Made by a program: the position numbers and the translations under genes. From contig JAWKTV010000001.1 in NCBI GenBank assembly GCA_041398905.1, positions 372,001 through 436,000 of the forward strand: a DNA stretch of 64,000 bases, written 5' to 3'. This DNA comes from JAWKTV01 sp041398905. Lineage in GTDB: Bacteria > Planctomycetota > Planctomycetia > Planctomycetales > Planctomycetaceae. Shown here piece by piece: positions 55,435 to 63,635 of this stretch. The notes beneath the pieces were generated by a model, which was given only the letters and a program-made list of their open reading frames with translations, did no database searches and had not been told where the DNA came from. Every line of letters starts with the position of its first letter. Position 1 is the stretch's first letter.

Positions 55435-56638
55435 GTGACTCTTCCCGCGAATCCCGTCGTCCGGCTCAAGCCTCGCCGCGCTTCCTTTCTTCTCCCGGCA
55501 CCCGTGGGTCTTCGCCGGTGCGATCGCCCAGACGCCTGCCGACCTGCCGGCCGGAGCGGTCGTCGACCTGTACGCCGCCGAAGGCAACTTCGTCGCCCGC
55601 GGCCTCTATAACCCGCACAGCAACATCCGCGTGCGGCTGTACAGCTGGGATCAGGCGGAGCCGCTGGACGACAACTTCTGGCGCGCCCGCCTCGACTCCG
55701 CCATCGCCTTGCGGCAGCGACTGTTCGCCGGCACGCCGTCCGAGCAGGCCTGTCGACTGATCTTCAGCGAAGGGGATGGCCTGTCCGGGCTGACGGTCGA
55801 CCGGTTCGGCGACTGGCTGATGGTGCAGTGGACGGGCCTCGCGATTGCCCAGCGCGAGCAGGTGATCCTCGATCACCTGCAGTCGAAGCTCCGCCCGCGC
55901 GGAATCTGGCGCAGGACCGAAAAGGGAATCGGGGAGGCGGAGGGACTCGAACTCACCGACGGACTGGCGCGGGGTGAACAGCCGCCGCGGCCGATCTTTA
56001 TCGAAGAGCACGGCGTGCGACTCGGTGTCGATGTGGTCGAAGGTCACAAGACCGGCTGCTACCTCGACCAGCGGGACAACCGGCTCCGCGTCGCCCGGTA
56101 CTGCGACAACGCCAAAGTGCTCGACGCCTTCTCCTACACCGGAGGCTTTGGGCTGGCGGCCGTCGTGCGAGGGAACGCGGCCAGCGTGACCGCAGTCGAT
56201 TCGTCCGGCCCCGCGCTCGAGATCGCGAAGGCGAACGCCGAGCTGAACGGCGTCGCCCAGCGATTCACATTCGAACGGGGCGACGTCGCCGACTGGCTAA
56301 GCGAAGCCGCGGCCGCCGGTCGCAAGTTCGACGTGATTGTGCTCGACCCGCCGAAAATGGCCCGCACGCGCTCCGGGCTGAACCGGGCCGCCAAAGGCTA
56401 TCTGAGACTGAACCGCCTCGCGCTCGACTGTCTGGTACCCGGAGGCATCCTCGCCACGTGCAGCTGCTCGGGACTGGTCGATCAGGAAACCTTTCTCGAC
56501 ATCGTGGCGAAAGCGGCGGTCGATGCCGGCCGACGAATGCAGGTGCTGGAGATCGGCCGCCAGGCGACCGATCACCCCATCTCCATTCACTGCCGTGAAA
56601 GCGCGTACCTCAAGTGCGTCATCACGCGGGTCGAATGA
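55435..56638 (+). CDS. RlmI-like rRNA large-subunit methyltransferase, frame broken
   Basis: A SAM-dependent RNA m5C-type methyltransferase of about 400 residues. It starts at a GTG at 55435 (TLPANPVVRLKPRR); a two-base loss (or one-base insertion) at about 55480 breaks the frame, after which ALPFFSRHPWVFAGAIAQ...GNFVARGLYNPHSNIRVRLYSWD appears, the PUA-type N-domain typical of RlmI/YccW. The Rossmann part follows: EGHKTGCYLDQRDNRLRVARYCDNAKVLDAFSYTGGFGLAAV, SSGPALEIAKANAELNG, FDVIVLDPPKMAR (DPPK motif) and LATCSCSGLV with the catalytic Cys region. Upstream runs in the same frame as the truncated kinase. Position of the modified base is not certain, so no symbol. Confidence 0.87.
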
Positions 56639-56650
56639 TCACCGGGCTGA

Positions 56651-58438
56651 CTACGCCGCCTTGACGCTCCGCGCGTTCTGCGACCAGGCAATCCAGTCGG
56701 TCACTTCGGCGAGGTCCGGCGTCTTGGACGACCGCAATAGCCGTTGCCCCTCCTTGGTCGCCACGAACGGGCCAACGATCGCGAACAGTTCCTGCGGCGA
56801 CATCCTCGCGAGCCGTTCAGGTTCGGTCAGTCCGCAGGCAACGAGCACCTGCGCATCGTGACCCCGCAGTTCCGGAGTTGCGCACATCAGTCGCGACTGC
56901 CGCTGCCAGTCCCGGATCATCTCGGCGTTGATCCGGCGGTTCTGCAGTCGATCCGCAAGCTGTTGCGGATCGCGGCTCAGCAGGTCCTGCACCGTCAGCA
57001 CGCCAACCCGCTCCAAACGCCGCGCGGTCGTCGGGCCAATCGACGGGGCATCGACGATTGCGCTGCTCAGTTCGAGATAGAACCGCAGTTGACCATCGCG
57101 GCTGACCTCGTCCGACTCTCTGCCGGTCCGCGTCATCAGTGGTTGTGGCCGGAATTCGACGGCGTCCTGCAAGTCCGCATCAGTCGTGCGGGTGTACGGC
57201 TCCCGCTCCGCCCGTTGTCCAATCCGTGAACCTGTCCGCAGGCCGCGTCGGCTTCGGCTCGATCGCGTGGTCATGCGATGCGACGACGGTTGGTCGACGC
57301 GATAGTTGCGGCTGCCGCCCGACTCGAGCCGCGAACGCCGACGGAGCCGCGAACGTGAGGCAGAGGTTCCGAGGCTGGAGTGATCGCCGCCCACCGCTGA
57401 AGCCCGACGGGTCCAGCCGGTCGACTCGCACGCCTCGTTGAAGCTGCGGGCGTTGCGTCCATCGTTGATCCAGCGGCTCACCAGCTTGCGATCGGGCCAG
57501 ACGAAGCCATTGGAGACCCAGCCGCTGCGGCCATCTCCCCGCAGGCGATCGATCTTGCGGACCAGCGCGTCGGTGTCACACTCCGCCAGTTCCGCCGGGC
57601 TGAACACGCCAACCCCCACGAGCAGTTGCGCGTCACGACCGGTGATGCGCGGAACGCAGCACAGCAGCCGCGCTTCCGACTGCCAGATTCGCAACTGGGC
57701 TGGCGAGATCTGCAGCCCCCGCAGCCGGGGGTTGTCATCGCCGAGATCGAGTTCGATCAGGTCTCCCACGGTGGCGATCTCGGCGGTCGCCAGTCGCCGC
57801 GCGAACTGCTCACCAACCGAGGGCACGCTACCGACCGCCGTGTCCGGACGGAGCCAGTACGGTTCGCCGCCATGCACCGACGCCGGAGGGGGATCGAGCT
57901 GGAAGTCGAGCGACTCGGTATCAAGTTCGGCGATCTCGTCGGTCAGTTCGACGGCTGAGTCGTCGGCGTCTGGGAGCGGTGGGACGGGGATCGCGGCCGA
58001 AAAAGGGAGGTGACGCACCTCCGTTGCGTCGATCGAGCGGGGGCTGCGACGAGTGCCGGGGAAGTCCCGCACCATTACGCCGCGGTCCTCGAAGGCGTAC
58101 GCCACCGTTTCCTGGCAGGTCATGTAGATGATCTGATGGACCTGGCCCACTTCACTCAGCACGTCGATCGCGGCGTCCAGTCGACCCCGGTCGGTGTCGG
58201 CGAGAACATCGTCGAGGACCAGCGGCAGGGAGAATCCGCGACGGGCGTATTCCTGCACCAGCGCCAGCCGCAGCGCCAATGCCGCCTGGTCCTGCGTCCC
58301 CCGACTCAGCGACTGCACCGGAACGTTGAGGCCCGAATCATTCACCGCCGTCAGCTCGTTCCCGTTGTTCGTCGTCTCCAGCGAAACGTACCGCCGACCT
58401 GTGAGCCGGGCGAGGTAGCCCGATGCGGCGGCAATCAC
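56651..58438 (-). CDS. C-terminal half of Rad50/SMC-like ATPase with tandem DUF4332-like repeats
   Basis: 595 codons from a GTG that overlaps the upstream half's stop by four bases. It lacks Walker A but carries the other half of an ABC-type head: GLNVPVQSLSRGTQDQAALALRLALV (signature, residues 44-50) and LPLVLDDVLADTDRGRL (Walker B and D-loop, 71-83), then IIYMTCQE. After a linker come two related helical units: about 201-333 (VPSVGEQFARRLATAEIATVGDLI...) and 460-592 (APSIGPTTARRLERVGVLTVQDLL..., PELRGHDAQVLVACGL, WIAWSQNARSVKAA), the DUF4332/helix-hairpin-helix type. Between them is an Arg/Ser-rich disordered stretch. These repeats probably bind DNA. The frame break is one base missing at 58438, so the two frames normally make one protein. 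Confidence 0.85.
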   Translation of the reverse strand: MIAAASGYLARLTGRRYVSLETTNNGNELTAVNDSGLNVPVQSLSRGTQDQAALALRLALVQEYARRGFSLPLVLDDVLADTDRGRLDAAIDVLSEVGQVHQIIYMTCQETVAYAFEDRGVMVRDFPGTRRSPRSIDATEVRHLPFSAAIPVPPLPDADDSAVELTDEIAELDTESLDFQLDPPPASVHGGEPYWLRPDTAVGSVPSVGEQFARRLATAEIATVGDLIELDLGDDNPRLRGLQISPAQLRIWQSEARLLCCVPRITGRDAQLLVGVGVFSPAELAECDTDALVRKIDRLRGDGRSGWVSNGFVWPDRKLVSRWINDGRNARSFNEACESTGWTRRASAVGGDHSSLGTSASRSRLRRRSRLESGGSRNYRVDQPSSHRMTTRSSRSRRGLRTGSRIGQRAEREPYTRTTDADLQDAVEFRPQPLMTRTGRESDEVSRDGQLRFYLELSSAIVDAPSIGPTTARRLERVGVLTVQDLLSRDPQQLADRLQNRRINAEMIRDWQRQSRLMCATPELRGHDAQVLVACGLTEPERLARMSPQELFAIVGPFVATKEGQRLLRSSKTPDLAEVTDWIAWSQNARSVKAA

Positions 58439-60132
58439 AGGGCGGCGTCATACTCAAAGGCCGACTCCTGCATCTTCCGCAAGCTCGCCTCGAGCGCCAC
58501 CCGCGCCTGGCCTTCCTCCAGGCACTTCGTCAACTGCTGTTCCCGCGAGTCGACTTCAATGTGTTGCGCGGCGATGCGGCGTTCGAGATCAATCAGACGG
58601 TTCCGCTCGTCGTTCCAGCGGTTGCGAATGTTGACCGCGTCCCGCCACGCGCGGCGGGTCTGCTGCAGCTCGTCCCGCAGTGAATGACGCTGGGTCCGCC
58701 AGCCCGGTAAACGACCATCCTCCATGTACACAGGTTCGGCCGGCGCGTCGCGGAACTCGACCCGCACCCGCGATTCGCGGGTCGCCGCGAAATGCTCATG
58801 CTCGTGGCAGCCGCAGCGTTCCGCCTCGTGAACCGTCGGGTGTCGCAGCGCGGCCCGGGCGGGTTGCGTCTGCCGAGCCAGCAACTCGTCACGCTCGTGC
58901 TGCAGCGACTGCAGGTGTTGCAGCATCTCTTGCTCACAATGATCGATGCGTGAGCGCTCGCTGCTGACCTGCCAGTGATGCTGGCCTTGCTCCTGTCGAC
59001 CAATCGACTGGCACAGACGGTAGACATGCTCCTGCATCTGCTTGAGCGAGTGCCGCATCAGCGTCTCGAACTCCACGCAGCGGCAGGCGCGTTCGCCTCC
59101 GACGGGCAGGGTGTCGGCCGCTGCCTGCAGCGACAGCAGTTGCCGCTCCAGCCCGTCCAGCGCGGTGCGCTGCTGTGCGATCACCGCCCGGGTATCGTGC
59201 AGGTTGACGCCCGCGAGCTGGGCTGACTGCACACTGAGCGCCATCCGGTTCTGCGCAAGGTCCTCGAGCACCGTGCGGGCATGCGCGATCCGCGCGTCGA
59301 TGCGGGCGATCTGCTCCGAGAGTTCATCCCGCGTCTCGCAGTCGACGTACACGACCTTCCGCTCATGTTTGGTGTAGGTCACCTGCGGGCGGGCCTCGGT
59401 GATGTCGGTCTCCCGCGCCTGCACTTCGAGGTCAAGCCACTCGATCTGGTCCGCCAGCCGGGCGATCTCCGTTTCAACATCGCGGTACCGATTGGCGAGT
59501 TCGTCACGCAGCCGGTTGGCTTCCGACTGCAAGTCGGCCAGGGTTCGGCGTGACTGCTGACAGGCGTCCCGCAGCCGCGCAGTCTCGCCCGGCTGATCGA
59601 CACCGCCCAGCAGCGCATGTCGGCGCCGGACGACTTCAGCGATCCGCTCGTCGTACTTCTTCGACGGTCGGCGGACAGAAGCGAACGAGATTCCATCGGC
59701 GGTCGCAAGCTTCAGCAGGCGATCAAAGGCATGGTTCTCCGTCGCAGTGACGGCGTAGAGCACTCGCATCAGTTCCGTCGGCAGCGCGTCGATCATCGCC
59801 CGCACGGTGTTGCCGTCGTCCACTGCTCCACGACGAACGGAGACCGCGACGCGGTCCGTCTGATTGGCCAGTGCCTGCCGCGTCAGTCGGTAGAGGTGCT
59901 CGCGGCTGGCGATACCGATGCTGCCGCCCGGCTGACCGGCGGCGAGCGGCGGCAGCAGCCGCTGCTGCCTCGCCGGATTGAAGCCCCCCCACACGCCGCG
60001 CAGGAAATGCAGCAGCGTGGTCTTGCCCGAGCCATTCGGTCCGTGGATCACGTTTAGCCCGCGGCTCAGATCGTCGAAACGACAAGCGGACAACGTGCCG
60101 AAGGCGTCGACGTTGATGTCTGTCAGATACAT
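58435..60132 (-). CDS. N-terminal half of Rad50/SMC-like ATPase
   Basis: 565 codons from the ATG at 60132. MYLTDINVDAFGTLSACRFDDLSRGLNVIHGPNGSGKTTLLHFLRGVW contains Walker A at residues 31-39 and a QGFG-type opening. ALPTELMRVLYAVTATENHAFD follows. Residues about 160-560 are long coiled coil with a metal-hook-like spot: ERCGCHEHEH (two Cys, three His) in the middle, at the apex position where Rad50 proteins have a CxxC hook. The frame ends TGA at 58435-58437 and overlaps the next frame's GTG; adding one G gives ...FEYDAALVIAAASGYLARL, a continuous protein of about 1160 residues. It is encoded 125 bases after an Mre11-like gene. Probable DNA-end or chromosome-maintenance machine. Confidence 0.87.
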   Translation of the reverse strand: MYLTDINVDAFGTLSACRFDDLSRGLNVIHGPNGSGKTTLLHFLRGVWGGFNPARQQRLLPPLAAGQPGGSIGIASREHLYRLTRQALANQTDRVAVSVRRGAVDDGNTVRAMIDALPTELMRVLYAVTATENHAFDRLLKLATADGISFASVRRPSKKYDERIAEVVRRRHALLGGVDQPGETARLRDACQQSRRTLADLQSEANRLRDELANRYRDVETEIARLADQIEWLDLEVQARETDITEARPQVTYTKHERKVVYVDCETRDELSEQIARIDARIAHARTVLEDLAQNRMALSVQSAQLAGVNLHDTRAVIAQQRTALDGLERQLLSLQAAADTLPVGGERACRCVEFETLMRHSLKQMQEHVYRLCQSIGRQEQGQHHWQVSSERSRIDHCEQEMLQHLQSLQHERDELLARQTQPARAALRHPTVHEAERCGCHEHEHFAATRESRVRVEFRDAPAEPVYMEDGRLPGWRTQRHSLRDELQQTRRAWRDAVNIRNRWNDERNRLIDLERRIAAQHIEVDSREQQLTKCLEEGQARVALEASLRKMQESAFEYDAAL

Positions 60133-60257
60133 GGTGCGTGGACCGGAATGAAAGGAATCGAAGCGGATGTAATGTCGTCCGTGCGGGCCGGCCGCCGTCT
60201 GCCTGAGTCGATGTCGCGGAAAAGCATCGAGGCGGGCCAGAGCACGGCCGAGATGAA

Positions 60258-61478
60258 CTAGCGGTTGCTGCTGTCGAGCAGTTGGGCCGCCTGCCTCCGC
60301 GCCAGATGCCGGAGGCTGGACTGAAAGTGCGGTCGATTGACGTGACTCTCCGCCGGCGCGAGCTGGCGGGACTGATCGACATGCAACTGCGAGAGATCGA
60401 CATGCGTCGCGTTGCCAATCGGCAGGTCATCCAGCGTGCGGATGAACTGGCCATACTCGGACGCCTCGCGCTGCCAACGCGCCTCCTGCACGCTGTCCGG
60501 AGCGACTGTCATTCGCAGTGTCAGCAGCGACGGAGCCTTGCCGGCCCACGCGAGGTCGAGTTCGTTCTCCAGCAAGGCGCAGGTGTCGGGCGACATCACC
60601 CGATCCAGCACCGGTCCGTGGCCGCTGACGTGGCAGCGGACGACAATCGCCTCCGCGGTGTTCGCCCGGACAAGCTGGTCGGTGCGGCTGTGCAGTTGAC
60701 GACGAAACCCTTCCCAGTTCAGCGTGTCGTCGCAGGTGATCTCGGCGGTATGCCATCGCAGCGAGCTGGTCTCGACGCGCCGTGTGCCGACAGAATAACC
60801 CCGGCCGACTTCGACCAGCAGGCAGCTTCCGGTCGCATCGTCATGGGCACTCCGCGGCTGTGGCGTTCCCGCGCAGTGCAGACGGTCGCTGTCGATCGCC
60901 GCTACCGTGCCGAGCGCTGGACGCTGAGTCGCGACGTAATCGGGCCGACCGGCGGGCTGCGGAGGCGGCGATTGATGGCCGGTCAGCACGGTGAGTCGAA
61001 ACGGCCTCACCGAGGCGTCCATCACTACGGAACTGGTGACCACGTTGAAGCCCGCCGGCCCGGCCGTGATCTCAACGCCGGAACCACCGAGCGACAGCAG
61101 CCGCCGCGCGTCTTGGTCGCCGGCAAGCTGAATGAGGTTCGTGGGCCGCGCGATGTACGGAGGCCAGCGGCGGAACGCCGCTTGCGACTCTTCCACCCAG
61201 ACCACGGCGATGCCGTGCTGGGCCACCCGGGCACATTGCCGTGCGAGATAGCTGGAGCCCCAGGTCGATGGTTCTTCCCCCTGGAAGGTTCCGCCCGCCA
61301 GCAGAATCATCGCCGCCTGCGCATCGATCGCGGCCTGAAACACTCGGTCCGCGGCTCGAAAGGGGGCGTCGATCAGCAGCTTGCCCAGCCCGGCAGGCAA
61401 CTGATGGTCGGCCGCGCAGAAGCGATCCAGAGCGAGATTGGACGCGTGAACAAAGCGAAAAAGTGGTGCAGACACCAT
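60258..61478 (-). CDS. Mre11/SbcD-like protein with degenerate metal sites
   Basis: A 406-residue protein from the ATG at 61478, which follows a GGGAGG site by eight bases. Alignment by eye to SbcD/Mre11-type phosphoesterases is clear in order: FRFVHASNLALDRF (motif I, normally HASDLHL: Asp is Asn, His is Ala), DAPFRAADRVFQAAIDAQAAMILLAGGTFQGEE (motif II, normally GDLxD: Asp is Gly), GIAVVWVEESQAAF (motif III, GNHD missing), TVLTGHQS, PDYVATQRPALGTV (motif V, GHxH missing), then TPQPRSAHDDATGSCLLVEV, the normal GxxQxR region. Almost every metal ligand is changed, so exonuclease activity is unlikely; the fold and the ATPase partner gene are kept. A structural or DNA-end binding role is inferred. 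Confidence 0.82.
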   Translation of the reverse strand: MVSAPLFRFVHASNLALDRFCAADHQLPAGLGKLLIDAPFRAADRVFQAAIDAQAAMILLAGGTFQGEEPSTWGSSYLARQCARVAQHGIAVVWVEESQAAFRRWPPYIARPTNLIQLAGDQDARRLLSLGGSGVEITAGPAGFNVVTSSVVMDASVRPFRLTVLTGHQSPPPQPAGRPDYVATQRPALGTVAAIDSDRLHCAGTPQPRSAHDDATGSCLLVEVGRGYSVGTRRVETSSLRWHTAEITCDDTLNWEGFRRQLHSRTDQLVRANTAEAIVVRCHVSGHGPVLDRVMSPDTCALLENELDLAWAGKAPSLLTLRMTVAPDSVQEARWQREASEYGQFIRTLDDLPIGNATHVDLSQLHVDQSRQLAPAESHVNRPHFQSSLRHLARRQAAQLLDSSNR

Positions 61479-62107
61479 ACGGCTGGCCTCCCTGCCCAGC
61501 ATTCACGATGCGAATGGAAAGTGACGTCGATGACGTCCAGCGGGAGACGCGGCGACCCGGAAGCGGTGTTCTCAGCGTTCCCCCTTCACCTGAACGACCG
61601 GGCATCCAGTTTCCCGGACCTTCAGGCGCCGCGAAAACTAGCGGAATCTGCCGATCCCCGCAACGGCGATTCGGAAAGCCCTTGACCCGCGGTGCGGTTG
61701 GTGGTTCGTGACGCGCGGGTCATCAACGCCAAGGCCCGGTTCGGACGTGCTGCAATCCCAGCGAAACGGACACACCGCCGTGTCCGTGCGGAATCGTCGG
61801 CGAATCGGAGTGCGTCAGCACCCGGACTGGGGTGGTCTCCATTCATCCCCGCGGGATTCACAGACCACGGCGTTCGAGCCACGACCAGCGGTCCGAGTCT
61901 TCGCCGCCGGCTGCTCGCCTACGCGCACAAACCGGCGGTCCGCCGGCACTCACGGCCGGGACGCATCTGTTATCCTCACCAACGTGGACCGAATCGGCCC
62001 TTTCCCGACGTTTTCGACAATGCCATGATACCGGGTGGTGGTTCTGCGCCGCCGCACCGGCTGTCGGCCGACTTCACATCTCTGCTTTCAAGACCTGCGA
62101 GCCTCAC
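61479..62107. other. divergent intergenic region
   Basis: 629 bases between the Mre11-like gene and the TPR gene. The TPR frame is open far upstream but carries no homology before 62108. Nothing recognisable; promoters for both genes are expected. Confidence 0.4.
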
Positions 62108-63475
62108 ATGGATGCCAAAGACAAGCTCTGCGCCGAATGCTGGCGCAAAGGAACAGAAGCGATGCAGAAGCAGAACTGGGATTATGCGATCCAGATGTTC
62201 GGCACCTGCGTCAGCCTCAAGCCGCACCTGGTGACGTATCGCCAGACCCTGCGGGGCTGCCAGCGCAGCAAGTACGACAACAACGGCAGCGGCGCGGGCA
62301 CCTTCGCCAAAGCCAAGCTGATGGGAATTCGCGGCCGGATCAAGAAGGCCCGGGGCAAAGAGGAGTGGCAGGAACTCGACAAGGCGGCCGAGGAAGGTCT
62401 GGCGCTCAATCCCTGGGACACCGGCCTCAACAGCGACGTGGGCGAAGCGGCACTCAAGCGGGAGTTCATGGAGGTGGCGGAGTTCGCTTACAAGACCGCG
62501 CTGGAAGCGGACATGAAAAGCAAGCCGCTCGCCATTCAGTACGCCGAATTGCTTGAACGGATCGGAAAGTACACCGACGCGGTCAAGGTCTGGGCGGTGA
62601 TCAAGAAGCTTGATCCGGAGGACATGACACCCGATCGCAAGATGACGCAGCTCCAGGCGAAGGAAACGACGACGCGCGGCGGCTTCGAGGACGCCGGGTC
62701 GACGCAGGATGTCCGCAAGAAGGGCGATGCCGCCGCCGCGAGACAGGGCGAGGCCGCCGCCCCGGGCGAGAGCGAAGAAGCCGACCTCAAGCACGCCATC
62801 CGCCGAGAGCCGGAAAAGATTGAGCACTACCAGAAGCTCGCCGCGTACTATCGTCGCCGCAAGCAACTCGATGACGCGCTGAAGCTGCTGAACAAGGCGC
62901 TCGAGTTGAGCGGGAACGACGTCGCCTACCGCGAGCAGGTCGAGGATGTCGAACTCGACATGCTGCGGCAGAACCGTGACACCGCCCGCGAACTGGCCAG
63001 CAGCGACGACACCGCCCGCAAGAACTGGGAGGAACTGGAGAAGGAACTCGTCAAACGCGAGCTCGAAGTCTATCTCCGACGCGAGCAGCGGTATCCGCAG
63101 GACATGCGGCTCAAGATGGACATCGCCACCCGGTTCATGCAGTTTCAGAAATGGGGCGAAGCGATCCCGCGACTGCAGAAAGCGGCGCAGGATGTCCGGC
63201 TTGAAGCCCAGGCACGCGCCCACATGGGCACCTGCTTCCTCAAAGAAGGCAAGACTTCGCTGGCGAAAGGTCAACTGGAGCGGGCCGTCGCCACCTTGAA
63301 CTCCGAACGCGACCCGAAGCTCTTCAAGTCGACCTACTACAACCTCGGTCGCGTCTACGAGCAACTCGGCGAGGTCGAAAACGCTGAGAAGTGCTACGGA
63401 GAGATCCTTGTGATCGACTACGAGTACAAGGACGTGAAGGACCGTCTGGAGAAGCTGCAAGGGGGGGCCGCGTAG
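62108..63475 (+). CDS. TPR-repeat protein
   Basis: A 455-residue cytoplasmic helical-repeat protein from the ATG at 62108. It opens DAKDKLCAECWRKGTEAMQKQNWDYAIQMFGTCVSLKPHLVTYRQTLRGCQ, a TPR pair with two Cys (CAEC) near residue 7-10. More TPRs occur at about 85-180 and 240-455 (HYQKLAAYYRRRKQLDDALKLLNKALELSG; YNLGRVYEQLGEVENAEKCYGEIL). A Lys/Ala/Gly-rich linker (about 190-230) separates them. Families with this N-terminal CAEC arrangement occur across planctomycetes, function unknown; TPRs suggest a scaffold. Followed by a strong terminator. Confidence 0.8.
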   Translation: MDAKDKLCAECWRKGTEAMQKQNWDYAIQMFGTCVSLKPHLVTYRQTLRGCQRSKYDNNGSGAGTFAKAKLMGIRGRIKKARGKEEWQELDKAAEEGLALNPWDTGLNSDVGEAALKREFMEVAEFAYKTALEADMKSKPLAIQYAELLERIGKYTDAVKVWAVIKKLDPEDMTPDRKMTQLQAKETTTRGGFEDAGSTQDVRKKGDAAAARQGEAAAPGESEEADLKHAIRREPEKIEHYQKLAAYYRRRKQLDDALKLLNKALELSGNDVAYREQVEDVELDMLRQNRDTARELASSDDTARKNWEELEKELVKRELEVYLRREQRYPQDMRLKMDIATRFMQFQKWGEAIPRLQKAAQDVRLEAQARAHMGTCFLKEGKTSLAKGQLERAVATLNSERDPKLFKSTYYNLGRVYEQLGEVENAEKCYGEILVIDYEYKDVKDRLEKLQGGAA

Positions 63476-63502
63476 CGTCGCGAGCACTCCGCGAATAAGG
63501 TG

Positions 63503-63537
63503 AAAGCCGGCCGGACTCCGAGTCCGGCCGGCTTTCA
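63503..63537 (+). terminator. strong GC-rich terminator hairpin after the TPR gene
   Basis: GAAAGCCGGCCGGACTC at 63503-63519 is an exact inverted repeat of 63521-63537 with only one central base, giving a stem of about 14 pairs after leaving a workable loop. It starts 28 bases past the TPR stop and lies between that gene and the convergent mraY end. The T run is short (TTT within the stem end). Confidence 0.7.
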
Positions 63538-63635
63538 GTCCCTCTCTCCCTAACGACGCTTGATGACATTTACCGGCGAGTGCGTTTTCGCACGCGACTC
63601 GACTGAGGATGTCGAGACTCCCGACGGTAAACGTG

